From a virus, in the IMG/VR virus record IMGVR_UViG_3300020183_000067, positions 1 through 64,000 of that record: DNA of 64,000 nt; one strand, written 5' to 3'. Under the pieces are notes generated by a model that did no database searches, was not told the DNA's origin, and was given only the letters and a program-made list of their open reading frames with translations. This document shows positions 34,087 to 40,489 of this stretch, piece after piece; position 1 is the first letter of the stretch; the number at the start of each line of letters is the position of its first letter. The position numbers were made by a program, and so were the translations under genes.

Positions 34087-34135
34087 CCACACTGCCAGTG
34101 TGGTTTTTCTTTTATGGGTAGGTTGACAGCCTCCC
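34087..34135 (+). promoter_or_regulatory. Array unit 15
   Basis: CCACAC-TGCCA-GTGTGG terminator, TTTTTCTTTTATGGGTAG (GGG at 34116). Leader GGG-TA-GG / CC-T-CCC. Same type of stem (CCACAC/GTGTGG) as units 19, 20 and 24. Confidence 0.6.
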
Positions 34136-34174
34136 AGTTTGCCTGATTGCGACTACCACGAAAGAGGTATAACA

Positions 34175-34588
34175 ATGAAGGAAAAGAAGATGGAGGAGGC
34201 CGTTTCGGCGGTCACCTTTTTGATTGGCTTCATGACGATTCTGGGGTATGACCCCAAGGCGACACAGAAGCTCGGCAAGTGGGTCAACGAGATCCCGCGA
34301 GACGATGAGTTCACACAGAATGTGGAACAGACTCTCAACGGCCTCGAAGACCTGCAGTCTTTTCTCCAAGAGATGCTGAAGCTCAACGCTGACGTAATCG
34401 CTGAGGAGATGGAGGCGTTGCACCAGCAAGTGCAGGAGTTGCGCCAACTTCAACAGGACAAGCAAGCACGGATCAACGACGCAGAAGTCGACGGTCGGTG
34501 CTCGTACTGCTTCCGCAAGGCTGGACAGGGTGGCTGCATGGGCCGCCACACTGGACACCCTGCCAAGGCACCGAAAACCCACAAGTAA
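34175..34588 (+). CDS. Coiled-coil protein with C-terminal Cys/His cluster (137 aa)
   Basis: ATG 34175 after GAAAGAGGTATAACA. Residues 1-100 are helical/coiled coil (EEMEALHQQVQELRQLQQDK), then a C-terminal CSYCFRKAGQGGCMGRHTGH, i.e. CxxC...CxxxH that could bind zinc. Resembles small phage proteins that join a dimerising coil to a zinc tip. Not recognised further. Confidence 0.55.
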   Translation: MKEKKMEEAVSAVTFLIGFMTILGYDPKATQKLGKWVNEIPRDDEFTQNVEQTLNGLEDLQSFLQEMLKLNADVIAEEMEALHQQVQELRQLQQDKQARINDAEVDGRCSYCFRKAGQGGCMGRHTGHPAKAPKTHK

Positions 34589-34616
34589 CCATAGTGGTCA
34601 GGCAAACGGAGAGAGG

Positions 34617-34662
34617 ACCCCAGAAATGGGGTTTTCTCTTTATGGGTAGCTTGACGGCTGCC
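34617..34662 (+). promoter_or_regulatory. Array unit 16
   Basis: CCCC-AGAAAT-GGGG terminator, GGGTAG (34644), leader GGTAGC-TTGACG-GCTGCC and a downstream leader shared with unit 12 (AAGTCCTACATCGCTGTGAT). Confidence 0.6.
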
Positions 34663-34707
34663 AAGTCCTACATCGCTGTGATGTGGGCAGAACATGGAGG
34701 AAAAACC

Positions 34708-35127
34708 ATGACAATACACTGGAATCACAAGGTGGTGACCTTATTTGGTCGCGACGCTGAAGTCAGAGAGGAGCTAGCAGCATATCGAAAGTTGCACACC
34801 GAACTGACAGAAAAGCTGAGGAACATGGGAAATCAGATAGAAGAAGCTGAACAGCTCCTGAATCTGGTCAACATGACCACTGATGTGATCAACGGAATCG
34901 CAATAAACGTCAGAATAGACGAAGATGCGTTATACGTAGCCGAAATTCGAGCAGTGACCGATCCCACGAACATGTGGGCACTTGTCTACAAGCAGAAGAA
35001 CTCGGCAGAAGTCCAGTACGGAGTCCAGTTGGGCAGTCACAGAACGCTGTACAACAGGGGCTACACCAAGGAGGAGGCGATTGAAATTGCCAAGGACTGG
35101 GTGACAGGAAAGACATCAAATAGCTGA
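34708..35127 (+). CDS. Unknown 139-aa protein
   Basis: ATG 34708 after GGAGGAAAAACC. MTIHWNHKVVTLFGRDAEVR... N-terminal helix (REELAAYRKLHTELTEKLRN), then beta (NMWALVYKQKNSAEVQYGVQ) and a C-terminal helix. It shares its leader (about 45 nt) with the unrelated gene at 32802, so the two genes look like alternative inserts behind one leader. Confidence 0.5.
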   Translation: MTIHWNHKVVTLFGRDAEVREELAAYRKLHTELTEKLRNMGNQIEEAEQLLNLVNMTTDVINGIAINVRIDEDALYVAEIRAVTDPTNMWALVYKQKNSAEVQYGVQLGSHRTLYNRGYTKEEAIEIAKDWVTGKTSNS

Positions 35128-35148
35128 AGAAAGGCAGCAATGGAGAGA

Positions 35149-35192
35149 GCCCCGAAAGGGGTTCTCTCTTTATTGGTAGCTTGACGGCTGCC
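35149..35192 (+). promoter_or_regulatory. Array unit 17 (TGGTAG variant)
   Basis: GCCCC-GAAA-GGGG terminator, CTCTTTATTGGTAG (35171-35179: first G of the motif is T), leader GGTAGC-TTGACG-GCTGCC. Identical leader to unit 5 with the altered first base. Confidence 0.55.
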
Positions 35193-35225
35193 TAAAACCA
35201 ACAACAAACAATCAAGGAGCACATA

Positions 35226-35453
35226 GTGTTACTGAAACGTGAATACAAGGAAACTCAAATCAAGGAAAAGCTGTACCACAAATACGGCTTCACTGGAGCA
35301 GAGAAAATCCTCTTTCATGCACAATCAATCCAGATCAACAGCCACAATTGGATGTCCTTGGACAAAGCAGTCAAAAAGGCAATCAAGTGGATGCTGTTCA
35401 CATACTCACGCGAAGAACTGCGTGAAATCGGAATGATCAACGAAGAGAACTGA
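35226..35453 (+). CDS. Basic helical 75-aa protein
   Basis: GTG start at 35226 with AAGGAG upstream (ATCAAGGAGCACATAGTG). LLKREYKETQIKEKLYHKYG and DKAVKKAIKWMLFTYSREEL: helical and basic, no Cys. Looks DNA- or RNA-binding by charge only. Confidence 0.5.
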   Translation: MLLKREYKETQIKEKLYHKYGFTGAEKILFHAQSIQINSHNWMSLDKAVKKAIKWMLFTYSREELREIGMINEEN

Positions 35454-35473
35454 AGAAAGGCAGTTCGGAGAGG

Positions 35474-35517
35474 GCCCCGAAAGGGGTTCTCTCTTTATTG
35501 GTAGCTTGACGGTTGCC
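35474..35517 (+). promoter_or_regulatory. Array unit 18 (TGGTAG variant)
   Basis: CCCC-GAAA-GGGG terminator, TTTATTGGTAG (35499), leader GGTAGC-TTGACG-GTTGCC, with a G-U pair. Together with unit 17 it forms a variant subgroup. Confidence 0.55.
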
Positions 35518-35549
35518 AAGGCCTTCAAACCTTTGAAAGGAGGTGAAAA

Positions 35550-35729
35550 ATGGTCAAGCTGAACCGTGTCGAAGAGTCGTGCCACAAGCACGGCTTGACG
35601 ATGCGTGAAGTTGTCTGGTTTCCACACTGCGATGCAGATATGGTGCCAACTTCTTCAGACAGCTACCTCGTATGCCCGGCATGCGAGGACGAGGATCCAC
35701 TAGTCATCCAACTCGATCTCGAGGACTAG
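35550..35729 (+). CDS. Zinc-binding microprotein (59 aa)
   Basis: ATG 35550 after the near-perfect GAAAGGAGGTGAAAA. MVKLNRVEESCHKHGLTMRE... with C11,H12,H14,C27 and CPAC (C42,C45): a zinc-binding arrangement of Cys/His. Acidic tail (DEDPLVIQLDLED). Unknown function. Confidence 0.55.
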   Translation: MVKLNRVEESCHKHGLTMREVVWFPHCDADMVPTSSDSYLVCPACEDEDPLVIQLDLED

Positions 35730-35763
35730 AATTCTCACCACTCAGGGAGTAGCTAACCCTGCC

Positions 35764-35814
35764 TACCCTGGCAAATAACCAGGGATTGTAATATCCACCA
35801 TTAGTAGGGGAGAG
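35764..35814 (+). repeat. 3' UTR repeat CCCTGG...CCAGGG before unit 19
   Basis: CCCTGG-CAAATAA-CCAGGG hairpin followed by AATATCCACCAxTAGTA. The same segment occurs before units 20 (about 36479-36528) and 24 (about 40346-40395). It ends transcripts before the CCACAC/GTGTGG terminator and may stabilise the 3' end. Confidence 0.6.
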
Positions 35815-35861
35815 CCACACAGCCAGTGTGGTTTTCCCTTTATGGGTAGGCCTTAGGCCTT
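35815..35861 (+). promoter_or_regulatory. Array unit 19
   Basis: CCACAC-AGCCA-GTGTGG terminator, TTTTCCCTTTATGGGTAG (GGG at 35844), leader TAGGCC-TTA-GGCCTTA. The gene start is a longer 180 nt downstream (36025). Confidence 0.6.
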
Positions 35862-36024
35862 ATCTAGACCTGGTCCCTGGGTCTTTAAGAAAGAGGAGAC
35901 AGGAACCTGGTGCCTACCACCAGGCTGTGTCGTGAGGCATAGCATAAATCAGTAGGCCACAGTGAAGTAGACACATTGTGGTTAAACAATCATGTCTGCC
36001 TGACATGACAACTGGGAGGTTGCC

Positions 36025-36459
36025 ATGAAGAAAAAGCTGTTCATCAACAGCGTCCCCAAGGCCAACAACCGCAAGGACGGCGGTGGAGTGTTCCACACCG
36101 TCCTCGTGGGAGTGCCCCGAGCCGAACTGAAGGCCCTCACTGGGCTGGAGGACTCGGACCTCGACCGGCTCACGGTGACGATGGAGATCTTCCCCGAGAA
36201 GCTCGCCATCTACACCAAGGCCAAGGTGGCGTCACTGAAGAACAACTGGAAGCTGGTCCTCAACTGCGACGAGTTCGTCGTGACCGAGGTCAAGCCCAAC
36301 GTCTACATCAAGGACGGCGAGACCATCAACGGTCTGCAGGCCTCGGTGTGGAGCAAGGGTGAGTCGCAGCTCGACATCTTGAAGGGATCCTTCTCGGTGT
36401 CGGCTGAACTGGCTGACCTCATGGGCGAGCTGGACGACGACGAGGCCGAAACCCTCTAG
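36025..36459 (+). CDS. Duplicated 144-aa beta-rich protein, copy A
   Basis: MKKKLFINSVPKANNRKDGG... ending GELDDDEAETL. Beta-strand-rich (VFHTVLVGVPRAELKALTG, LVLNCDEFVVTEVKPNVYI) with an acidic end; it resembles small single-strand-binding-like OB proteins in length and acidic tail, but I see no firm motif. Protein identical to 39892-40326; a diverged paralogue is at 43141-43563. In all three places it sits near a large polymerase-like or PcfJ-like gene. G+C-rich codon use suggests high expression. Confidence 0.6.
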   Translation: MKKKLFINSVPKANNRKDGGGVFHTVLVGVPRAELKALTGLEDSDLDRLTVTMEIFPEKLAIYTKAKVASLKNNWKLVLNCDEFVVTEVKPNVYIKDGETINGLQASVWSKGESQLDILKGSFSVSAELADLMGELDDDEAETL

Positions 36460-36528
36460 TCGACCAGTCGGCTTTCCTGCCCTGGCAAATAACCAGGGAT
36501 TGCAATATCCACCACTAGTAAGGGGGAG

Positions 36529-36578
36529 CCACACAGCCAGTGTGGTTTTCCCTTTAATGGTAGACGTTAGGTCTATCA
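36529..36578 (+). promoter_or_regulatory. Array unit 20 (AATGGTAG variant)
   Basis: CCACAC-AGCCA-GTGTGG terminator, CCCTTTAATGGTAG (TGGTAG at 36558). The leader hairpin is TGGTAGAC-GTTAG-GTCTATCA, 8 bp; T replaces the first G, and the partner base at the far end is A instead of C, a compensatory change. Confidence 0.65.
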
Positions 36579-36622
36579 AACGCTACTAGACGGCGTCCGA
36601 GAGTCTAGAAAGGAGGTCTGCC

Positions 36623-38584
36623 ATGAGCGATCACCCTGTCCCATCCACCCACTACCAATCGGTCAATGGAGAACCGATACCAATCCCCATATTCATCCCA
36701 CCAACACAGGAGGTTGTTTCTATGGATGAAATCACCCAAAACCCATTCAACGACATAAGGGAAGCAAAAACCTTGAAATACATGATGAGACGCAAAGATG
36801 GATCATTGTACGAGTTTGACATGTCCATCCTCACAAAGCCATTTGAGGAAATGTCAAACATGGAACTGGTCCTTGCATGGATCAAAGCACATCAGATATT
36901 TGATCTGCTTGAGAAGAAAATGCAGGCTTATACCGAAACAGATGAGTACTCGTTTCGAGATTGGAAGAAAGCAGTCAAGCTTGACAAAGAGACCTACGCG
37001 GTCGAAAGGTTGGCTGAAGAGTTCCTTTTCGAGAAGTTTCAGATGGAGAGCCACATTTTGGAAAGCAAAAGTGAACGGTTGCAGTCCGCCCGCCTAGGTC
37101 TTCACCCTGGCGAGTGGGTACAAACCCCAGCTACTGTTCTCTGTCCCTGGGATGATGAGAACTACAATCCTGGATACGTGTACTCATACAGGATCCTGCA
37201 GCCGAAGATCAAAAAGCACACAGGTGAAGGATCTGTTGACATTACTGAATTCCTGGTCAGCGATATCACTGGAAGAAGCCAAGACGAAAAGCAGAAGCGC
37301 AGGCTGCTGATTGAATTCAACACTTACACAGCTAGCACTTCTGGTTCTCACTACAAGAAGAAGTGGCCATATGCCATGATGATCACTCGCACCAAAGATG
37401 GCTTGAGAATCATGTGGGTGAGAGTTCGCGGAAAGAAGGGTCAGAAGTTCATCTTCGGAGCATCGTACTCAATGATGGAAAGAAAGAAGCTTGTTCCAAA
37501 AGTGGGTCGCTCTGCAGGTACCAATCCAATTCCCCTGCGGATTTATGAGTACCTTCATCAGACAACTGAGGTTGCAGACTGGCTGCCGATTACAAAGTAC
37601 ATCACTGCTACGAGGATGAACTTCGACATCGCTATGTTGCACCCGTTTGGGATTGACATGAGCCTGTTGTACTGGGTTGGTGGCTGCATGGATGTCAAGG
37701 AAATCATCAACAAGGCCTATGGAAAGAGTGGCGTCAACGGTGTCACAAAGCACATGTTTGGTGGTCGAAACAACATTGACTCGCTTGTCAAACTGCGTGT
37801 TGCAATCTGGTGGGCTCGTGTTCTGCGCGACTTTCCTTCAACAGTGTTCAACAATATTGATTTGGATCTCCATTTCCCACCAAATCTATCTGCCATTACG
37901 ACTCATCCACTTCCACTGGTGATGATCAAGACCGAAGAAGAAACAAGGCGATTCTTCAAGATGTTTGGAGCAAAGCAGGCGTACATTGATGACCTCATGG
38001 ATCCAACGAAAGAGGACGACACATACTACCTTGATCGTTATGCCCATCGTTTGTACACACCGATTAGTTACATGCAGGACGTAGTCTCAGCGATGAAGTC
38101 GATCACAAACAAGACACATCGCACTGCAATCATCACTCACGTCAAGAACAATTCAATGACAATTAGGGAGATTCACGACTATGTCATTGCTGAACACGCA
38201 AAGATCAAGCAGGAGAACAGAAAACTGAAGAACACCGTTTTCAACAAGAAGTTCTTGAAGCATCAGGGCACCTGGATCAACGATGACATTCAAGTAATTG
38301 TTCCAACTCAGACTCATGACTTGGTTGAGTGGGGAGCAGCGCAAGAGAATTGCATTGGTACCTACGGAGACATAGTTGTAAATGGCTCCTCAATGATCCT
38401 TGGTTTCAAGGATCGTAAAGGCAATTGGATCGGTCATGCCGAAATCACAAGTGCAATGCAACTTCGTCAGCTTCTGGGCAGGTTCAACGCTGCTCTTGAG
38501 GACGAGCACCGTAAGCCAATTGTCAAATTCATCAACCAGAAACTTGACGTCAACGTCAGTTCCACTTACTTGGGTGCCAACTAG
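36623..38584 (+). CDS. PcfJ-like domain protein (653 aa)
   Basis: MSDHPVPSTHYQSVNGEPIP...; the first 11 codons are part of the duplicated segment. The C-terminal ~100 residues read IVPTQTHDLVEWGAAQENCI GTYGDIVVNGSSMI, then GHAEITSAMQLRQLLGRFNA and PIVKFI, the 'h.l..EG..l.hCv..Y...v..G.s.i...' pattern of PcfJ-like proteins (Cys577 in the core). The N-terminal half is helical and basic, with 'PYAMMITRTKDGLRIMWVRV'. PcfJ-like proteins occur in conjugative elements and phages; their role is poorly known. Good SD AGAAAGGAGG. Confidence 0.65.
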   Translation: MSDHPVPSTHYQSVNGEPIPIPIFIPPTQEVVSMDEITQNPFNDIREAKTLKYMMRRKDGSLYEFDMSILTKPFEEMSNMELVLAWIKAHQIFDLLEKKMQAYTETDEYSFRDWKKAVKLDKETYAVERLAEEFLFEKFQMESHILESKSERLQSARLGLHPGEWVQTPATVLCPWDDENYNPGYVYSYRILQPKIKKHTGEGSVDITEFLVSDITGRSQDEKQKRRLLIEFNTYTASTSGSHYKKKWPYAMMITRTKDGLRIMWVRVRGKKGQKFIFGASYSMMERKKLVPKVGRSAGTNPIPLRIYEYLHQTTEVADWLPITKYITATRMNFDIAMLHPFGIDMSLLYWVGGCMDVKEIINKAYGKSGVNGVTKHMFGGRNNIDSLVKLRVAIWWARVLRDFPSTVFNNIDLDLHFPPNLSAITTHPLPLVMIKTEEETRRFFKMFGAKQAYIDDLMDPTKEDDTYYLDRYAHRLYTPISYMQDVVSAMKSITNKTHRTAIITHVKNNSMTIREIHDYVIAEHAKIKQENRKLKNTVFNKKFLKHQGTWINDDIQVIVPTQTHDLVEWGAAQENCIGTYGDIVVNGSSMILGFKDRKGNWIGHAEITSAMQLRQLLGRFNAALEDEHRKPIVKFINQKLDVNVSSTYLGAN

Positions 38585-38613
38585 AAAACTAAAACGACAG
38601 AAAGGAAACAGAA

Positions 38614-38847
38614 ATGTCGAACAACAAGAAAAACAGCCGTCGTAACTGGGAATACTCAGGATACAAGCAGTGTCACGAATGTAAGAATCATAATCACTAT
38701 GAGTTTCACTATGACACACTTACATCAAGACATCCCAATGTTTTGACTTTGTGCTGGGCATGTTACCAGTTCATCTATACGCACGACAGAAAAGAACAAC
38801 CAACTCCAGTTTGCCCTTGGTACCACAAGCCAACATTGTTTGAATAA
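38614..38847 (+). CDS. Zinc-binding protein (77 aa)
   Basis: ATG 38614 after AGAAAGGAAACAGAA, 29 bp after the PcfJ-like stop and the only array gene sharing a unit with a larger one. CHEC (C20,C23) and CWAC (C47,C50) form a zinc ribbon; a basic N-terminus (KKNSRRNWEY) suggests nucleic-acid binding. Possibly a partner of the PcfJ-like protein. Confidence 0.6.
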   Translation: MSNNKKNSRRNWEYSGYKQCHECKNHNHYEFHYDTLTSRHPNVLTLCWACYQFIYTHDRKEQPTPVCPWYHKPTLFE

Positions 38848-38899
38848 TAATAATAATTTTAAATACATAGGTATAACTAATTTTATAGTTAAAAGAGAA

Positions 38900-38958
38900 C
38901 CACGCAGCCAGCGTGGTTTTCTCTTTATGGGTAGAAACTAGACCACAAGGTCTGACCC
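38900..38958 (+). promoter_or_regulatory. Array unit 21
   Basis: CCACGC-AGCCA-GCGTGG terminator, TTTTCTCTTTATGGGTAG (GGG at 38929). Leader: GGGT pairs with ACCC and AGACC-ACAA-GGTCT inside. Unit 22 repeats this unit and about 30 nt beyond it nearly base for base. Confidence 0.65.
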
Positions 38959-38977
38959 AAATTCACGGAGGTTAAAC

Positions 38978-39232
38978 GTGGAAGCAACAAACGGGAAGGA
39001 AACAGCGATGTTTCTGGTGATTGCGTGGATGGGCGACACCCACTACGTCAACGGAGGTGGAATGTCTAGCGCAGCACTTGTGTGTGCGTTGAACAACCCA
39101 ACTCCGTTCTGGAATGAAATGCCGCACAGGCGAGAGGCAGACGGCCTTGAGTTCCTGAGCGACACTCCTCCCACCTGTCAGTGGTGCTTGGAGATCGCAG
39201 GCGAAATCCAGTCCCGCAACGACAAGGCCTAA
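38978..39232 (+). CDS. Unknown 84-aa protein, shared N-terminus with its neighbour
   Basis: GTG start at 38978 after ACGGAGGTTAAAC. MEATNGKETAMFLVIAWMGD... ending with CQWCLEIAGE (CxxC). Beta-rich N-terminal half with a hydrophobic strand. The first codons (M-[E/K]-A-T-N-G) and the whole leader match the gene at 39388, whose rest is different: a second example of cassette heads shared between unrelated genes. Confidence 0.5.
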   Translation: MEATNGKETAMFLVIAWMGDTHYVNGGGMSSAALVCALNNPTPFWNEMPHRREADGLEFLSDTPPTCQWCLEIAGEIQSRNDKA

Positions 39233-39309
39233 AGCCATTCTGTTTGACTAAGGACTGACCATCCTATATATAGGCCGACTATACATCGGTGATAATTGGT
39301 TAAGAGATA

Positions 39310-39368
39310 CCACGCAGCCAGCGTGGTTTTCTCTTTATGGGTAGAAACTAGACCACAAGGTCTGACCC
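39310..39368 (+). promoter_or_regulatory. Array unit 22
   Basis: As unit 21: CCACGC-AGCCA-GCGTGG, GGGTAG (39339), GGGT/ACCC and AGACC/GGTCT. Preceded by a CCATCCTATATATAGG stretch similar to one at about 33638, so the 3' UTR is also shared. Confidence 0.65.
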
Positions 39369-39387
39369 AAATTCACGGAGGTTAAAC

Positions 39388-39642
39388 GTGAAAGCAACAA
39401 ACGGGGCAGCAACGACAGCTGCAAAACAGAAGCGGTACAAGAACCGCAAGAAGATGCCGAAGAATGTCGCAGACTACCTTTGGACAATCAACATGGTCGT
39501 AGAAGGCTTTTTTGACTACGGAAACTGGATGTTCGACGAGAACTGCTCCGAGTTCACGGCAGACATGGAAGAGCTTCGTCGGTTCTCCATGTACATCCTC
39601 GAGACCTACGAGGACAACATCAGGGACAGGAGGTTCCGCTAG
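39388..39642 (+). CDS. Unknown 84-aa basic/acidic helical protein
   Basis: GTG start at 39388 after ACGGAGGTTAAAC. MKATNGAATTAAKQKRYKNR KKMPKNVADY: strongly basic N-terminus, then an acidic helix (FTADMEELRRFSMYILETYE). Shares leader and first codons with 38978. Possibly nucleic-acid-binding by its basic segment; unknown. Confidence 0.5.
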   Translation: MKATNGAATTAAKQKRYKNRKKMPKNVADYLWTINMVVEGFFDYGNWMFDENCSEFTADMEELRRFSMYILETYEDNIRDRRFR

Positions 39643-39657
39643 ATAAAAGCAGGGATA

Positions 39658-39703
39658 CCGTGCAGCCAGCACGGTTTTCCCTTTATGGGTAGATCCTAGA
39701 TCA
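39658..39703 (+). promoter_or_regulatory. Array unit 23
   Basis: CCGTGC-AGCCA-GCACGG terminator, TTTTCCCTTTATGGGTAG (GGG at 39687), leader contains GATC-CTA-GATC. A gap of about 190 nt follows to the gene at 39892. Confidence 0.55.
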
Positions 39704-39891
39704 CCTACAGGGTTGGCTGTACTGTATAAATATCGAGTCGCCCGGTCGTTACTTGAAACAAGACCGAGAGTCAAGCTTTAGGGGGATGTCCAATGGACTG
39801 AACTTGTAACTGAAGATGAGTTTCCTGCTGCGTTAACGTGGACGCACACAGCAGTACTTAGTCCACCTGACATGACAACTGGGAGGTTGCC

Positions 39892-40326
39892 ATGAAGAAG
39901 AAGCTGTTCATCAACAGCGTCCCCAAGGCCAACAACCGCAAGGACGGCGGTGGAGTGTTCCACACCGTCCTCGTGGGAGTGCCCCGAGCCGAACTGAAGG
40001 CCCTCACTGGGCTGGAGGACTCGGACCTCGACCGGCTCACGGTGACGATGGAGATCTTCCCCGAGAAGCTCGCCATCTACACCAAGGCCAAGGTGGCGTC
40101 ACTGAAGAACAACTGGAAGCTGGTCCTCAACTGCGACGAGTTCGTCGTGACCGAGGTCAAGCCCAACGTCTACATCAAGGACGGCGAGACCATCAACGGT
40201 CTGCAGGCCTCGGTGTGGAGCAAGGGTGAGTCGCAGCTCGACATCTTGAAGGGATCCTTCTCGGTGTCGGCTGAACTGGCTGACCTCATGGGCGAGCTGG
40301 ACGACGACGAGGCCGAAACCCTCTAG
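39892..40326 (+). CDS. Duplicated 144-aa beta-rich protein, copy B
   Basis: Same protein as 36025-36459, with a synonymous codon change only. Placed directly before the polymerase-like gene, with the same unit between. Conservation of both copies suggests the gene matters in each place or that the copies are very young. See copy A for description. Confidence 0.6.
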   Translation: MKKKLFINSVPKANNRKDGGGVFHTVLVGVPRAELKALTGLEDSDLDRLTVTMEIFPEKLAIYTKAKVASLKNNWKLVLNCDEFVVTEVKPNVYIKDGETINGLQASVWSKGESQLDILKGSFSVSAELADLMGELDDDEAETL

Positions 40327-40395
40327 TCGACCAGTCGGCTTTCCTGCCCTGGCAAATAACCAGGGATTGCAATATCCACCACTAGTAAGGGGGAG

Positions 40396-40445
40396 CCACA
40401 CAGCCAGTGTGGTTTTCCCTTTAATGGTAGACGTTAGGTCTATCA
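40396..40445 (+). promoter_or_regulatory. Array unit 24 (AATGGTAG variant)
   Basis: Identical to unit 20 within the duplication (TGGTAG at 40425). It would drive the polymerase-like gene, i.e. the putative enzyme lies behind one of its own candidate initiation sites. This would be an autoregulatory loop if the model is right. Confidence 0.6.
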
Positions 40446-40489
40446 AACGCTACTAGACGGCGTCCGAGAGTCTAGAAAGGAGGTCTGCC

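Larger units (their letters stand above)
35999..36656 (+). repeat. 658-bp duplication, copy A
   Basis: Bases 35999-36656 match 39866-40523 (offset 3867) with only one difference seen (AAA vs AAG at residue 4 of the 144-aa gene). It contains the end of the leader, the 144-aa gene, the 3' UTR hairpin, a full array unit (unit 20/24), the SD and the first 11 codons of the next gene. Immediately after, the two copies diverge completely. Near-identity indicates recent duplication or ongoing gene conversion. Confidence 0.9.
28131..40445 (+). repeat. Array of 24 repeated terminator/initiator units, each usually with one small gene
   Basis: Twenty-four copies of an invariant tail TTTTCTCTTTATGGGTAG (variants TTTCCTTTATGGGTAG, TTTATTGGTAG, TTTAATGGTAG) occur from 28133 to 40430, 240-2400 bp apart, all in plus orientation. 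Upstream lies a GC-rich hairpin that differs from copy to copy, so hairpin plus T-tract is a rho-independent terminator of the preceding gene (the first copy has only a T run). Downstream, GGGTAG begins a second hairpin whose other arm varies yet stays complementary. Then come GAAAGGAGGTG-type SD sites and a small gene. I interpret GGG as a transcript 5' end. Alternative: a specific RNA-processing site. Confidence 0.85.

Noticed and set aside
28131-40445. CRISPR-like array because of many repeated units
   Set aside because: Repeats are 240-2400 bp apart, separated by genes, and consist of terminators and leaders; no spacers or cas genes.
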